Assembly: GCA_907165275.2 (NCBI GenBank)
Contig: CAJRBF020000003.1
Span: 372,001 to 436,000 of the forward strand
Source: Zygaena filipendulae
Lineage: Eukaryota > Arthropoda > Insecta > Lepidoptera > Zygaenidae
Direction of reading: 5' to 3'
DNA: 64,000 nt
Both the position numbers and the translations under genes were made by a program. The notes beneath the pieces were generated by a model, which did not search any database, was not told the origin of the DNA, and was given only the letters and a program-made list of their open reading frames with translations. Positions 10,198-19,756 of this stretch are shown here, in pieces; within the stretch, counting starts at the first letter, position 1; each line of letters starts with the position of its first letter.

Positions 10198-11777
10198 CAG
10201 AATGTTGTTTTGGTCAGCAACGCGCGTAACGGAGGTAGTAATATAACTAATATGGGTTCTAAAAAAAATATAAAAAAAAAATATTTTTTATAATTCGGAA
10301 CATTATTTAAAAGAAAATCTCTGCACAAGATATCTAAAAATGTTTACATTAAATGGTAATTGGTAAAGCCTTAGCGCGTAGACTAGAGCTACGACATCGT
10401 AAATTCTACGCGCTACGAGCAGCTACATCGCGCGTCGCGTCGTCGCCGGTACCTACCTACTTTTGCACAAACGTTTTACCTATTTAGATCACGGTAAGTA
10501 AACAAAACATTTTAGACTCTCTTTCCCTCCATACTTTACTGGGCTTAGGACCGGCAAAGGAACTGAATAATTTAGAAATTATTTAATTAGAAATGACATT
10601 TTTATCCATTAATAATATCCATTAAAGTTCTATGGCGCTGTTATTAAGTACCTTTGGCGTATTTAAAAAGGTGAACGAACTTATTTACAATCATTAAACG
10701 TGATTTACAAATTATTGATTACACATAACACGAAGTCTTCTAAAAGTTTTTTTTATTTACACTGATTTTACGTTAACGGTTTATCTGTTCAGTGTGTACC
10801 GCGTTGCGCGACGCACACAGAAGCACGACATCGCAAATTGTCTTTTAATCGCGATAAAACAGTTTCATTCTTCGTAATCACTTCTAAAGCGTTCAGTATC
10901 TCTTGTTTTAATGTGTCGTATTCGTCATGCGTACCACTTTACGTCACCCCACAAATAAAAGTCCAATTGAGTTAGATCGGGTGAACGTGGTGGCCACGGT
11001 ATGGGTCCACCTCTTCCTATCCAACGATCACCAAACTCCGATGTTAAATGGTCAATGCCAAAGCTTCGCCCAGCATCCCAGGTAGGTATTCGCGCGCGGC
11101 TGCGCACGAAAGTAGGTATTCAAGGACTGCATCTTGAACATTAACAGGGAGCCCAGATTGACCTCTACCTGTTGTGTGACGAGGTGTAGCGAATGTTACC
11201 CATTCCCTGAGACTAAAAACAACAGTCCTTATGGTGTAACGAGTTTCACTTGGACGAGTTGAAAACGTCGCACTCCACTCGGCCACACTATTCGCTTCAT
11301 CTTCGCTATTACTAAATACTCAATAAATCGTAAATTTCACTATTGGTTAATCCTGCGAACGATCGAGTCATTTTAGCACAGAAACAACGCACGCGCAATA
11401 GCCGCGGCTGTGATAGGCAGACTGGCTGTCGCCTGGCCGCTGCACTGGCGCTAGCGCCGGCGGGCGGGGGTGGCACATCGCCGCGCCCCCCGGCCCCCGC
11501 CGCCCGGCCGCCCCGCCGCATTCGCCCGCGTTCCCACCGAGGCGGGGTGTATGTAGGTACTATGTACGTAGGTACTATTGCATCCCATATGATGCGCGCC
11601 GCGCGCGCGGTCAACGACCGGTAGCGTAGGCTCGCCCGCCGCTTGTATAAACAAAATAAATAATTTTTTCGGATTTTCCTTGAAAAAATAATTATTTTTT
11701 TTTATATTTTTTTTGACATCAGTATCGTTAGTACAACCACCTCTGTGACGGGCGTTGTTGACCAAAACAACAGCCTG
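10198..11777 (-). mobile_element. Defective Tc1/mariner-like transposon, copy B
   Basis: A 1,580-bp inverted relative of the element at 2479-4068, with TA on both sides (10196-10197 and 11778-11779). The right end reads ...CAACAGCCTG; the left end has decayed to CAGAATGTTGTTTTGGTCA. The uninterrupted LINE copy at about 38640-38660 carries one TA at exactly this place, so it is the empty site and proves TA-targeted insertion. The same GC-rich block (about 11440-11630) precedes the transposase start. Confidence 0.85.
10790..11371 (-). pseudogene. Internally deleted transposase remnant of mariner-like copy B
   Basis: Minus-strand ATG at 11369-11371 starts MTRSFAGLTNSEIYDLLSI, then hits a TAG created by a small deletion relative to copy A. 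The helix-turn-helix-like part (RPSETRYTIRTVVFSL) continues in another frame, then the deletion joins it to the C-terminal DRWIGRGGPIPWPPRSPDL / LDFYLWG block. The structure matches copy A with extra frame damage, so it is non-functional. Confidence 0.72.
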
Positions 11778-12305
11778 TATACAAAAATGACATAATACGA
11801 TATACCTATACGATACTGGATACAATACATAATATACATAAATGGTACCATAAATAGTATACACAAGGAAAAAAATAATTTTGTACATCTATACAAATAT
11901 TATAAAGAGGAAAGATTTGACTTTTTGTTTGTATGTTTGTTACGATTCAACTCAAAAACCACTGGACCGATCCAAAACATTATTTCAACATTAGAAAGCC
12001 ACACCATCCCTGAGCAACACAGGCCACATTGCAATACGGAGTGCCCACAAAAACTCCTAAAGTATCGCGGGTGAAACCGCGCGGGACAGCCAGTACTATT
12101 ATAAAACAATATTATGATTAATAATATGATAATATAATTCTAATGCTTACAAACTACTGGGTGGCCGTCTGGCCGACAATGCTTCATCATCAAATCGTCA
12201 GGTGCGCAAAGCGTGGGCGCGAGACTAGCGTCCAGCGAGTGTTTATCATATAAAGCTTAGGCTGCAAGAAACGCATGACGACTAGATGGTGCTGGCGACA
12301 TAACT

Positions 12306-12315
12306 CCTCCCTCTG
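12306..12315 (-). promoter_or_regulatory. Polypurine tract of the errantivirus-like element
   Basis: On the minus strand CAGAGGGAGG abuts the start of the 3' LTR (AGTTATG). Position and composition fit the plus-strand priming site of LTR retroelements. Confidence 0.75.
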
Positions 12316-12650
12316 TAAGTTCGAGATTATCCAACAGAGGAGGATTATCTCGAGGTTTTTCACAAAATTTATTAATGTTTATCGGCAAAAAGTAGCAAAA
12401 GTAATAAAATAATTATAATAATTACGCAAAACACAAAATTTCCTACGCTAAGGTGCTTATGATCTAAGGCACTTTCACTTTTTCACTATTGTTTATTTAA
12501 CTTTCACTTTTCTGCAGATAATTCAGGAACTGGATGTCCATGAGATCTATTCCGTTTACGTTGAAGGGTTTTCTCTGGACATCTGATGGTTTGGTTATTA
12601 TCTTAGTTAGATTAATTAAGGGGAAGTCTGGGTAAATTATCTCTCTCCCC
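12316..12650. other. 3' untranslated part of the errantivirus-like element
   Basis: Between the env remnant and the polypurine tract. A nearby inverted pair AACAGAGGAGG / CCTCCCTCTGT lies at about 12304-12345. No coding signal. Confidence 0.4.
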
Positions 12651-13700
12651 TGATGCTGGAGTCTTTCTATCTTAAGTTCTTAAGTATTTTAATTTTAATT
12701 TGGCCATCCATGGATAAAAGATAGGTTCCACAGATGCTTTCTTGAGTTATTTCGTTTTCACAGTATTTGGTGAGTAGGGTATCGGTTTTTGCGTAAATTA
12801 TTCAGCGATTGGACTGAATAAGAGCAGCTCTTACGTCATCAATAGCCACCGGAACAGGGTGACAAATTAAAATGTTAGTGGAAAACCTCAAAAGTTGTGA
12901 AACGCAATCATCTTCAATCAGCTATTGGCGAGACATCATTTTCAAAACACAGGAAACGGGCTTCGTCGATCTCACTGCATTACTGGGAGAGCGGCCTAGT
13001 GTTTAACCCTTTCACAAAAAGGTAGGGGTATTTAGGAAGGATAAGGGTAGTAATTCCACTGCTGATATTATGCACAGGTAAAAGAATCAATTTAAAATAA
13101 TCAAAGATTTCATTACTAATTAATGGAATGTGCATAATAAACTTTATCTGATTTTGTTTCACGTATGCCTTAATCTCTATTAATTGCTTTATTTTAAAAA
13201 CATTTTCAATGGTGGCTGGAAAAACTATTTTTTCAGTTTTTTTCAATTTATTTTAACAGTAATAATAATTCATCGGTATCTACAATTGATTGATGTAATA
13301 ACATAATTTTAGCAAAAGCAACAGCTGTTTCAATTTCGTTCAGCTGGATGTAGAGCGTTTGGAAATTATTTGTAATGATATTATAAAATATGTGAATTAT
13401 TTTATTGCCTGTTTGGAACAACTTTAACTCGGTTATACTACGGTTAATATCTTGTAAGCTTTTCTCCAACTGGATGAAATTGTTAATGGTAGAGTTAGCT
13501 ATTCTAATAATAGTAGGTACCCACCATTTCAGCGATAATAATTGTCATTTTCTTATCGGTTCGGACTTGTTTAGTTTCAATTTCATGAATTAATTTTTCG
13601 TACATTATTGCTTCATCAAATTACCAATAATTGATTTTATTAATAAACCAATAGGTATAAGTAAACCGCGTTTAGATCTCACTAATGAGATAACCAATCT
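12650..13700 (-). pseudogene. Env remnant, Baculovirus F-like glycoprotein of an errantivirus
   Basis: Several broken frames in order on the minus strand. At about 13606-13679 a basic RSKR-GLL motif precedes a hydrophobic Gly-rich segment, as at the furin site and fusion peptide of F-type Env proteins. Two open pieces follow, at 13248-13469 (73 residues) and 12980-13246 (88 residues). They carry an Asn/Ile-rich helical region, a pattern resembling the N-E-I-E...A-x-x-F-A-K block of errantivirus Env, and an Ile/Pro-rich segment. Weaker similarity continues to about 12650. Stops and frameshifts separate the pieces, so no functional glycoprotein can be made. The family assignment rests on pattern and on position just upstream of the 3' LTR. 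The part further upstream (to about 14300) is too decayed to assign. Confidence 0.6.
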
Positions 13701-14660
13701 ATAAATACTTTTCAATAATATTACTCTTAATATGTTCTATTTGTGTTTCGACTTCTATGAAATCGTAAGGAATACTTTCATTTGAAAATAGCTACCAAAT
13801 TGTTGTTTAAGGGTATGAAGACTATTAATATTTAATTCTAACTGATCATAAACTAACTAATTAAGATCTAAGATTTTTGTTATGAGTGCGTCACTATTAT
13901 GATAGGACATCACTAGTCTATGCTATATAGAGATGGCGTCTAGTACACGGCCAACTCCATGATACGTATTAAAAGTACCTAATGTAAAACATTATATAAT
14001 AAGACCAAGTTTGGTTGAAGCCAGTATTATAATTTATTTAATTCACTGACCCAAACAATTTTGATGACAATCCATTTATCATGACTGATAATAGCTTGAA
14101 CCGTAGTTGAATATGTAGAATGATTATACAAGAGGACTGTATAAGACATAACAGATGCAGTATCAGTAATTTTTAGTTGGTATTTTGCTATACGATAAAT
14201 TATATAATAGTAGAGTGGTATCTACAATATTTAGTTAGGATTTTGCGAAGTACCAATGTGAAAAATCAATTTTATAAAATAATATTTCTTTGATTAATGT
14301 GTAATTAAATTCAGTACCGGGGTCTGAGCTAATTCTACTAGGGACACAGTATATTGAAAAATATTTGATAAGTGCTCTAACTGCTTCTGGAGTCGATTTA
14401 CTTAAGAAATACAAATTAGCTAAAACTTTTTAAACATAGAACTGGATATGGACAGAAAAATATTATGTCTGAAGGAGCACGGTTATATAAAGGCCTAACA
14501 ACTGAATTAAGAGAATGCAACTCTTTAAATATATTAAAAAACAAACTTAAAATGTATATTAGCGATAAGATAATTTAAATGTTTTGATTAGCTGGAACTT
14601 ATTGATTTAAGTAGGTATTCAAATACACCTTAAACTCATCGTAAGTGAACTACATTGTTT
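13701..14660. other. Decayed pol/env boundary region of the errantivirus-like element
   Basis: AT-rich, many stops in all frames, no motif recognised with confidence. By position it should hold the integrase C-terminus and the Env N-terminus. Small repeats such as TATCTACAATATTTAGTTAGG-like segments occur near 14160-14240. Confidence 0.35.
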
Positions 14661-14880
14661 TTAATGATTAATAAAGTTCTTTAGAGCATCGATTATCGTA
14701 AAATAATTTCTTCCCTCTTTAGAGAAAGTATGTATGAATAATTCCTGAAACAGCTTAGTTTGAGTTTGAGATAACTGCAGTTCAGGTTTAAATGGTTTAC
14801 GATCATAGCTGTACTTAAATTTTTTACAAATATCGCACGCATTTATAATACAGTAAATTCGTCTTAGATGCACCAATGTT
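14661..14880 (-). pseudogene. Integrase remnant (zinc-binding region to first catalytic strand)
   Basis: A 71-residue open piece with CDICKKFKY (the C-x-x-C half of an HHCC site), then YDRKPFKPELQLSQTQTK and a LFQELFIHTFS segment where the first catalytic Asp of gypsy-type integrase would be; here the residue is His. TIIDALKNF resembles the following beta strand. The His half of the zinc site is upstream and lost, and the rest of the catalytic core is missing. It lies downstream of the RNase H remnant, as expected in a gypsy pol. Confidence 0.65.
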
Positions 14881-14993
14881 TCCTTAATTCCTCTATGAAT
14901 TATAAATTATTTATGATGTATTTCAGCTTCGAAATAAGAGAAATGTTTTATTGTACGTCGTATGTATTCTTTAAAAAAAAATATAATATATGT

Positions 14994-16742
14994 TTATTTA
15001 TCTTGTTTAAGTAAAATTGAAATTTTTGGCTTTTTTTTTTTATCTAAGTTCACCTTCATAGAATTATCATATTTTTCCTCTAATAAATTATTTTTCATCC
15101 GTGACAAAGCATCGGCATTGGAATTTTGCTTTCCGCTTTTATAAATAGTTTGATAATCGAATCCTGCAAGACGTAGTTTCCATCTCGCTAGTTTACTGTT
15201 CGGCTCTTTTATAAAGTTCAACCGAGCTAACGGTCTATGATCAGTATATATGGTAGATTTCTTTCCATACCAATTCGAAACAAAATTTTGTTTATCTGTG
15301 TCAACAAAGAAATTGCACTGAGCTGAAGGCATATGTACACTATCTCTCTGAATAAAATTAACAATATCGTCTGCGTTTTGTAAGTTACTTGGTATCTTTG
15401 CGTGTACTTCGGATGTAGGTGGTACATTTATTTCGTACGGTGGGTTATAAATTATAGGTATCGTTGCATTTTGTGTCCGTAGAGTCTGATTTTTCATGTC
15501 AATAGTCGCTGACAATTTTTTTAAAAGGTCGGAGCCTATTAGTCCGTCATATCGTCCATCAACGTCGTAAATATAAAATGTATGAGGCAGAGTACTTTTA
15601 AATGTTTTTAATAATGGGATATTAATAACTTCGTTATGCGAGTTTTTAGCATGCGTACTCATTACTGTAAAGGGTTTATAATATTTAGACTCTTTAAAGA
15701 ATTCATTAGCTTTGGCAGGACTGATAAAAGAACGAGTACTTCCGGTATCAATGAGAAATTTCGAGTTGATTTCCGGGATTTCGATATGGGGTAATTTTAG
15801 AATACTATCACAAGAATTAAAATTTATCACCACACCATGTCCTTCGAAGTTTTTTTCAGAAAAATCCTGAGTGGGTTCAGTCTCTACATTATTCTCTACA
15901 TTATTCTCTACAACTATACAACTAGGAGGTTTCTCTACTCTAGTTGTAAAGTTACAGTTTTCAACTATGTTACAATCTTTAGGGGGTTGGTCGTTAGGTT
16001 GATCTTCTTCGTTTGTATAGTAGTAGTTATCGTTTTCTTGAATTAGGTGTGGTTCTTCAGTATAAAATAAGTCATGTATCATATTTTGTCTAATAGGTGC
16101 TGTGCGCATCGACACGTCTGTCTGTTCAAGCTTAGGTGCCTGTTGGTTTGGAGTACCGTATTTAAAACCTTGTTGCTGAGGGATTCCAAATTTGTATCCA
16201 CCGTATTGGAAAGGCGGGTGCGCCTGTTGAAAAGGTGCCTGATAAGTTGGTCTAGATTGATGACCTTGGGATGCAAAATTTGGCTGATAAAAGTTAGGTC
16301 TAATGGCATGCCCTTGTGGAATGCCAAACTTAAAATTGTTTTGAGGAATGCCATACTTAAAGTTGTTTTGTGGAATGCCATATTTAACCGGCGATGTTAA
16401 GTTAAATGTAGGCTTGTTATTAGGAATATCGTATCTGAAATTACTATTCGGTGATAAATTAATTGTGGGCTTATTAAATCCTTGAGCCATACTATTATTA
16501 GGAATACCGTATCTGAAATTACTATTCGATGATAAGTTAAATGTGGGTTTGTAAAAACCTTGAGCCATAGGCACTGGCATCAACGGATTATGTTGCTTAC
16601 CTAATTTATTTCGTGCGTTATACTGGAATTTGAAATTTACTTCTTCTGTCACAATACTTAAAGCATTTTCAAGGGTATCACCACCCTTTAAACGTACGAT
16701 ATGAATTAAATCCTCAGGTAGACTATATAAAAATACATTCAA
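14994..16742 (-). pseudogene. Gag C-terminus, protease and RNase H end joined by an internal deletion
   Basis: A 582-codon open frame entered from upstream without a natural ATG (the first codon is TTG). Residues about 1-55 resemble the end of a 17.6-type Gag capsid. Residues about 55-215 form a low-complexity Asn/Gln/Pro/Tyr-rich region with repeats of a unit like FKYGIPQNN. An acidic linker follows, then an aspartic protease with LIDTGSTRSFIS and a flap/ILG-like GLIGSDLL. At about residue 500 the sequence jumps directly to the end of an RNase H domain (TDHRPLARL ... YKSGKQNSNADALSRM), so the whole reverse transcriptase and most of RNase H are gone while the frame stays open. The element cannot replicate by itself. 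Confidence 0.8.
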
Positions 16743-16793
16743 AGCCGTATTATTATAAATTAAATTAGCCGTATTAATATAATTAAATTTTTA

Positions 16794-17107
16794 TCATTTT
16801 TGCTGTTTTGCTATCAAAGAACTACGCACGTTTTGGATTCTATGACAAAACTCTATGTAAGACTCTCCATGTTTTATTTTCATAGTTTCTAATTCGATCA
16901 ATATGCATGCTTCCGATCGCGGATCGCCGAAATGTTGTGTAAGAATTTCTTTCAATCTATCCCATGATTTTATATTGGGATTATCGCTAAGTAGAGACGC
17001 AGCTCTACCAGTAAGTTTACCGCTTATGGCGTGAAAAAGATATAATTCTTGTGCTAAATTTCCTGGTATTCTAGCATTCTTTCTTATTTTTTATACATGT
17101 GTATAAA
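16794..17107 (-). pseudogene. Gag N-terminal fragment of the errantivirus-like element
   Basis: About 100 open codons ending in TGA (16794-16796). The content (LAQELYLFHAISGKL, IKSWDRLKEIL, FGDPRSEACILIELETM) matches the conserved capsid region of Ty3/gypsy Gag. The next Gag block continues in another frame towards 16742, separated by a small indel. Upstream the frame is cut off at a 36-bp palindrome (17081-17116), so the Gag N-terminus is lost. Confidence 0.7.
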
Positions 17108-17116
17108 AAATAAGAA
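17081..17116. repeat. 36-bp perfect palindrome (17-bp arms, TG centre)
   Basis: TTCTTATTTTTTATACA followed by TG and its exact reverse complement. It marks the point where the gag reading frame ends and AT-rich repeats begin, so it may be a rearrangement joint. Confidence 0.85.
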
Positions 17117-17640
17117 ACTTCGTTCCAAAATGTAAAAAGAAAATTAATTATTATATGCAATTAAAATAAAGCACTTCGTTCAAAAATTTAAAAAGAAAAA
17201 GAATTATAATAAAATGTAATTACGAAAAAAAAAACTTCGTTCTAAAATATTAAAGAAATTAATTATAAAAATGTAAGAAAAACAACAATAATTATAATAT
17301 GATACGTAAGGAAATTCACTTCAAAATTTTAAAGAAATTATTTAAAAAAATTCAAAAGAAAATTAATTATATTATGTAATTATAAAAATGCAAAAGAAAT
17401 TACTTAATTATAACTTTACTTATTTTAGTATATTAATCATTTATCATTTTCATTTAATATTTATTTTAATGTATTTCATTTATCATTTAAATATTTTATT
17501 CATTTATCATTTTAATATATTATTCAATCATAACTTTCATTATTCTTTTTAACATCAGATATTTCAATTTATTCAATTATTATTTTGCCTATTTTTGTGC
17601 AAAAATAACAAATACTTAATTTATAAAATATAATCACTTA
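17117..17640. repeat. AT-rich degenerate tandem repeats inside the element leader
   Basis: About five decayed units of roughly 60 bp, each with CACTTCGTTC-like sequence, AAAATTTAAAAAGAAA and TTAATTAT, at about 17110-17400. A shorter repeat around TTTATCATTT follows at about 17440-17540. It takes the place where the gag start would be. Confidence 0.55.
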
Positions 17641-17794
17641 ATACTAACACAAATTAATCACGAGAATCATAAGTTGCCAATTTTAGTGCAAACAAAATCA
17701 GATAAACGCAATTAATAAGTCCGACGATTTTAGTTCGGATATTTTTTAACGAAGAAAATTGGGAATATGATAGAGACAGGATGTGAAAAGGTTT

Positions 17795-17800
17795 ACTCAC
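17795..17800 (-). promoter_or_regulatory. Candidate splice donor in the leader
   Basis: The minus strand reads CAGCTG|GTGAGT between primer site and gag. Errantiviruses express Env from a spliced mRNA with a donor near the 5' end, so the position is plausible, but one consensus match is weak evidence. Confidence 0.35.
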
Positions 17801-17954
17801 CAGCTGCTCAATCCCATGTCCTCCGGAGTCAGTCAACACCTTTCACGAGCTTCCAACAGGAGACGTATTTATTTGTCCGTAGAGATATCCGCTAGAAAAA
17901 CCACACGCGAAACCGATTTTTGTGCTTGCGATCGATGGTATTCAATTTTCGCGA

Positions 17955-17975
17955 GATATCCAACCGGCTGCGCCA
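17955..17975 (-). promoter_or_regulatory. tRNA primer-binding site
   Basis: The minus strand reads TGGCGCAGCCGGTTGGATAT directly at the LTR end, the first T shared with the LTR terminus. The TGGCGCAG start resembles the tRNA-Ser-type primer site recalled for the 17.6/297 group; the exact tRNA was not checked. Confidence 0.7.
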
Positions 17976-18262
17976 GTCAAGTTTTTGGGCGCTCGAGAGG
18001 GCTTTTTAAAAAGACGATTTAATTATTAAAAAGCTTTAATGTGTTAGCCCTTAGGTGTTTTAGTACAGACTGAATACAAAAAGGAGTTTCTTAATTCTAA
18101 TGCTTACAAACTACTGGGTGGCCGTCTGGCCGACAATGCTTCATCATCAAATCGTCAGGTGCGCAAAGCGTGGGCGCGAGACTAGCGTCCAGCGAGTGTT
18201 TATCATATAAAGCTTAGGCTGCAAGAAACGCATGACGACTAGATGGTGCTGGCGACATAACT
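17975..18262 (-). repeat. 5' LTR of the errantivirus-like element (intact)
   Basis: 288 bp with AGT...ACT ends. Left border set by the primer site, right border by the AGAT target duplication at 18263-18266. Nearly identical to the split 3' LTR. Confidence 0.92.
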
Positions 18263-18266
18263 AGAT

Positions 18267-18594
18267 AGTCTAGATACGGGTTGTATGTACGCGCGTGCGT
18301 TACGTACCTACATACGTAAGTACGTAATACGTAAGTTGTAGTCAACCCAATGATTTCCTATGAATATGATTCAAAATATGTATAGTCATTACTAAGACAT
18401 ACATAGCCCTTCCACACTATTATTTGTTCTTCTATTTTTATTTATTTGTTACAACAAATGTCCAATCATGTTCATGAAGGTTTAAGCCTGAGTAACGATT
18501 TAATTTCTTGGAATTTATACTTGTGAATTAGATCTAAGTGTAATATTTGTCATTTATTGTGTAATAAAGAGTTTTTAAAACAAACAAACAAACC
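18267..18594 (+). other. Unassigned sequence ending in a retroposon-like tail
   Basis: TACGTA-rich stretch (about 18295-18345), then AT-rich sequence that ends GTAATAAAGAG, TTTTTAAAA and CAAACAAACAAAC just before the first coiled-coil exon. The poly(A)-signal-like AATAAA and simple CAAA tail suggest the 3' end of a truncated retroposon inserted against or into the exon. Confidence 0.45.
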
Positions 18595-18666
18595 GCTGCC
18601 GCGGAATTGGCCCACGCCGCCAAGGGATTCGAAGCTCTCGGCGTACTTGTTCAGTATTTATTCCGG
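18595..18666 (+). CDS. Host coiled-coil gene, exon (5' end unclear)
   Basis: 24 codons reading AAAELAHAAKGFEALGVLVQ and YLFR, ending CGG|GTAAGT, a strong donor in phase 0. No splice acceptor is visible on the left, where a CAAACAAAC tail abuts; either a retroposon cut the exon or the true border is missed. It joins in frame to the exon at 18892. The protein is not recognised. Confidence 0.55.
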
Positions 18667-18891
18667 GTAAGTGCTTACCTTATCAAAAGTTATTTAAGAC
18701 AATATGAGCTAATGGTTTGCTAAATCTTATTCCGTAAACTATAATAATTATTATAAGAATCTTCATCAATGCTAAAGTGAGCACACTCCTAAATATTTTT
18801 TCCACTTACAACTCCTAATGCATTTTAAACTTGTAATGAATAGTTTTTGTAATAGAGTAACTATTTAATTTTGTTGTTTAAAATTTTTCAG

Positions 18892-19027
18892 CGTGACGCT
18901 CTCAACGGCGATAAGTGGCGATTGGAAGCGGAGCGTTGGCGCAGCGTAGCTGCAGCGGAACGCAGCAGCAGCGCCGCACGCGCCGACAGGGATCGCCAAC
19001 AGCGTGCACAGAAAGATCTTGACACTA
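18892..19027 (+). CDS. Host coiled-coil gene, exon
   Basis: 136 bp between a pyrimidine-rich acceptor (TTTTTCAG) and donor A|GTATGT. It reads RDALNGDKWRLEAERWRS, then an Ala/Ser/Arg-rich stretch and RQQRAQKDLDT, a charged helical sequence. It follows the previous exon in phase 0 and leaves one base for the next exon. The reading frame, splice phases and GC-rich codon use support a real host gene. There is no catalytic motif, so a structural or scaffold role is guessed from composition only. Confidence 0.7.
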
Positions 19028-19275
19028 GTATGTTTTTCTTGAGAAGTCATCGGTTAATTTTTTAAGTCAGATTTTTACTATTTAAAGTCGGCTTTGATTA
19101 TTCCAAACCAGCACTTAGTGCATTTCAGGGAACACTCGTGTTGTGGCTTGCGGAGTAAAGTTCAGTGTTTTTACTGTTTAAAGTAAATTACAATTACTTT
19201 GTTGAACCAAAGGAGTGAGAGAGAGAGAAAGAAAAGAGATAGCTATAGTTATAGTTTAATTTTTTTTAATTTCAG

Positions 19276-19406
19276 TTGCAGAATGCTTGAACAAAATCTC
19301 AGAGCTGGAGGTCGATGTCTCCTCCAAAGAGGAAGAGAACGCTCGTCTCCAGGCCACACACATCGAGGAGGTTGCTGCACTGGCCAACAATATCAAGGAG
19401 CTCAAG
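19276..19406 (+). CDS. Host coiled-coil gene, exon
   Basis: 131 bp between acceptor TTTCAG and donor AAG|GTAGAC. With the one base carried over it reads IAECLNKISELEVDVSSKEE, then ENARLQATHIEEVAALANNI and KELK, with Leu/Ile spacing typical of a coiled coil. It ends in phase 0, matching the next exon. Confidence 0.75.
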
Positions 19407-19446
19407 GTAGACGACAGAAAAATAAAAACATAACATAATTTTTTAG

Positions 19447-19496
19447 ATAGAACCTCTTTGATTAAAGTATCTAGACTTTAATCAAAGAGGTTCTAT
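19447..19496. repeat. Perfect inverted repeat, 22-bp arms and 6-bp loop, in an intron
   Basis: Arms 19447-19468 and 19475-19496 are exact reverse complements, with ATCTAG between. It lies 40 bp inside the intron after the exon ending at 19406. Transcribed with the host gene it would form a 22-bp hairpin without mismatch. It could also be the joint of a tiny foldback element. Confidence 0.85.
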
Positions 19497-19756
19497 AGGA
19501 CAAGACCCAATATGATTAATTTACGAGTTCAGCAAAAGTGATGACATTGACCACGTTGCTTTCCAACTCAGGACCGTGAACTGAACAGAACAGTCAGTTT
19601 CCAGTTTGGCTTAAATTCTTCGCGCTCGTGAATTTCGGGATTTCTTCGAGAATTTTTTTTCTTTTTGCATAATTTGCACGCACAAAGTTTATGTTAACCA
19701 TAAGTCTCAGCCATGAACGAAGGTTTCAAAGTTGTTTGTTCTCCTCTCCCCCCCAG

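Larger units (their letters stand above)
9859..12134 (-). mobile_element. 5'-truncated LINE 3' end, itself split by mariner-like copy B
   Basis: Insertion with a 9-bp target duplication TAATTCTAA (9850-9858 and 12135-12143). On the minus strand it ends in AATAAA-type sequence plus a TTTC-rich tail, as expected for a LINE poly(A)-like end. It contains the block GGCTGAAAACCAGCGCTG (about 9998-10015). Without the nested transposon it is about 694 bp and matches 38321-39004 along its whole length. Its inner part (about 11850-12118) contains a Helitron-like segment ending GCGGGTGAAACCGCG. No coding sequence remains. Confidence 0.8.
9733..12305 (-). repeat. 3' LTR of the errantivirus-like element, split by an insertion
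   Basis: LTR parts 9733-9858 (126 bp) and 12144-12305 (162 bp) add up to exactly the 288 bp of the intact LTR at 17975-18262. They differ from it at two positions seen (GACAATT versus GACGATT; TTTTGGT versus TTTTAGT). The insertion at 9859-12134 is flanked by TAATTCTAA on both sides. Confidence 0.92.
9733..18262 (-). mobile_element. Errantivirus-like Ty3/gypsy element, complete ends but decayed interior
   Basis: Minus-strand element with 288-bp LTRs starting AGTTATGTCG and ending CTTGACT, flanked by AGAT duplications. Reading the minus strand: 5' LTR (17975-18262), tRNA primer site, leader, gag fragments, protease, an RNase H remnant fused to it, an integrase remnant, an env remnant, polypurine tract, and 3' LTR (9733-12305, interrupted). 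Nearly all of reverse transcriptase is missing. The LTRs differ at only two of 288 positions when the insertion in the left copy is removed, so integration was recent although the coding region is ruined. The gag, pol, env order with a Baculovirus F-like Env is that of insect errantiviruses such as 17.6, 297 and gypsy. Confidence 0.88.
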
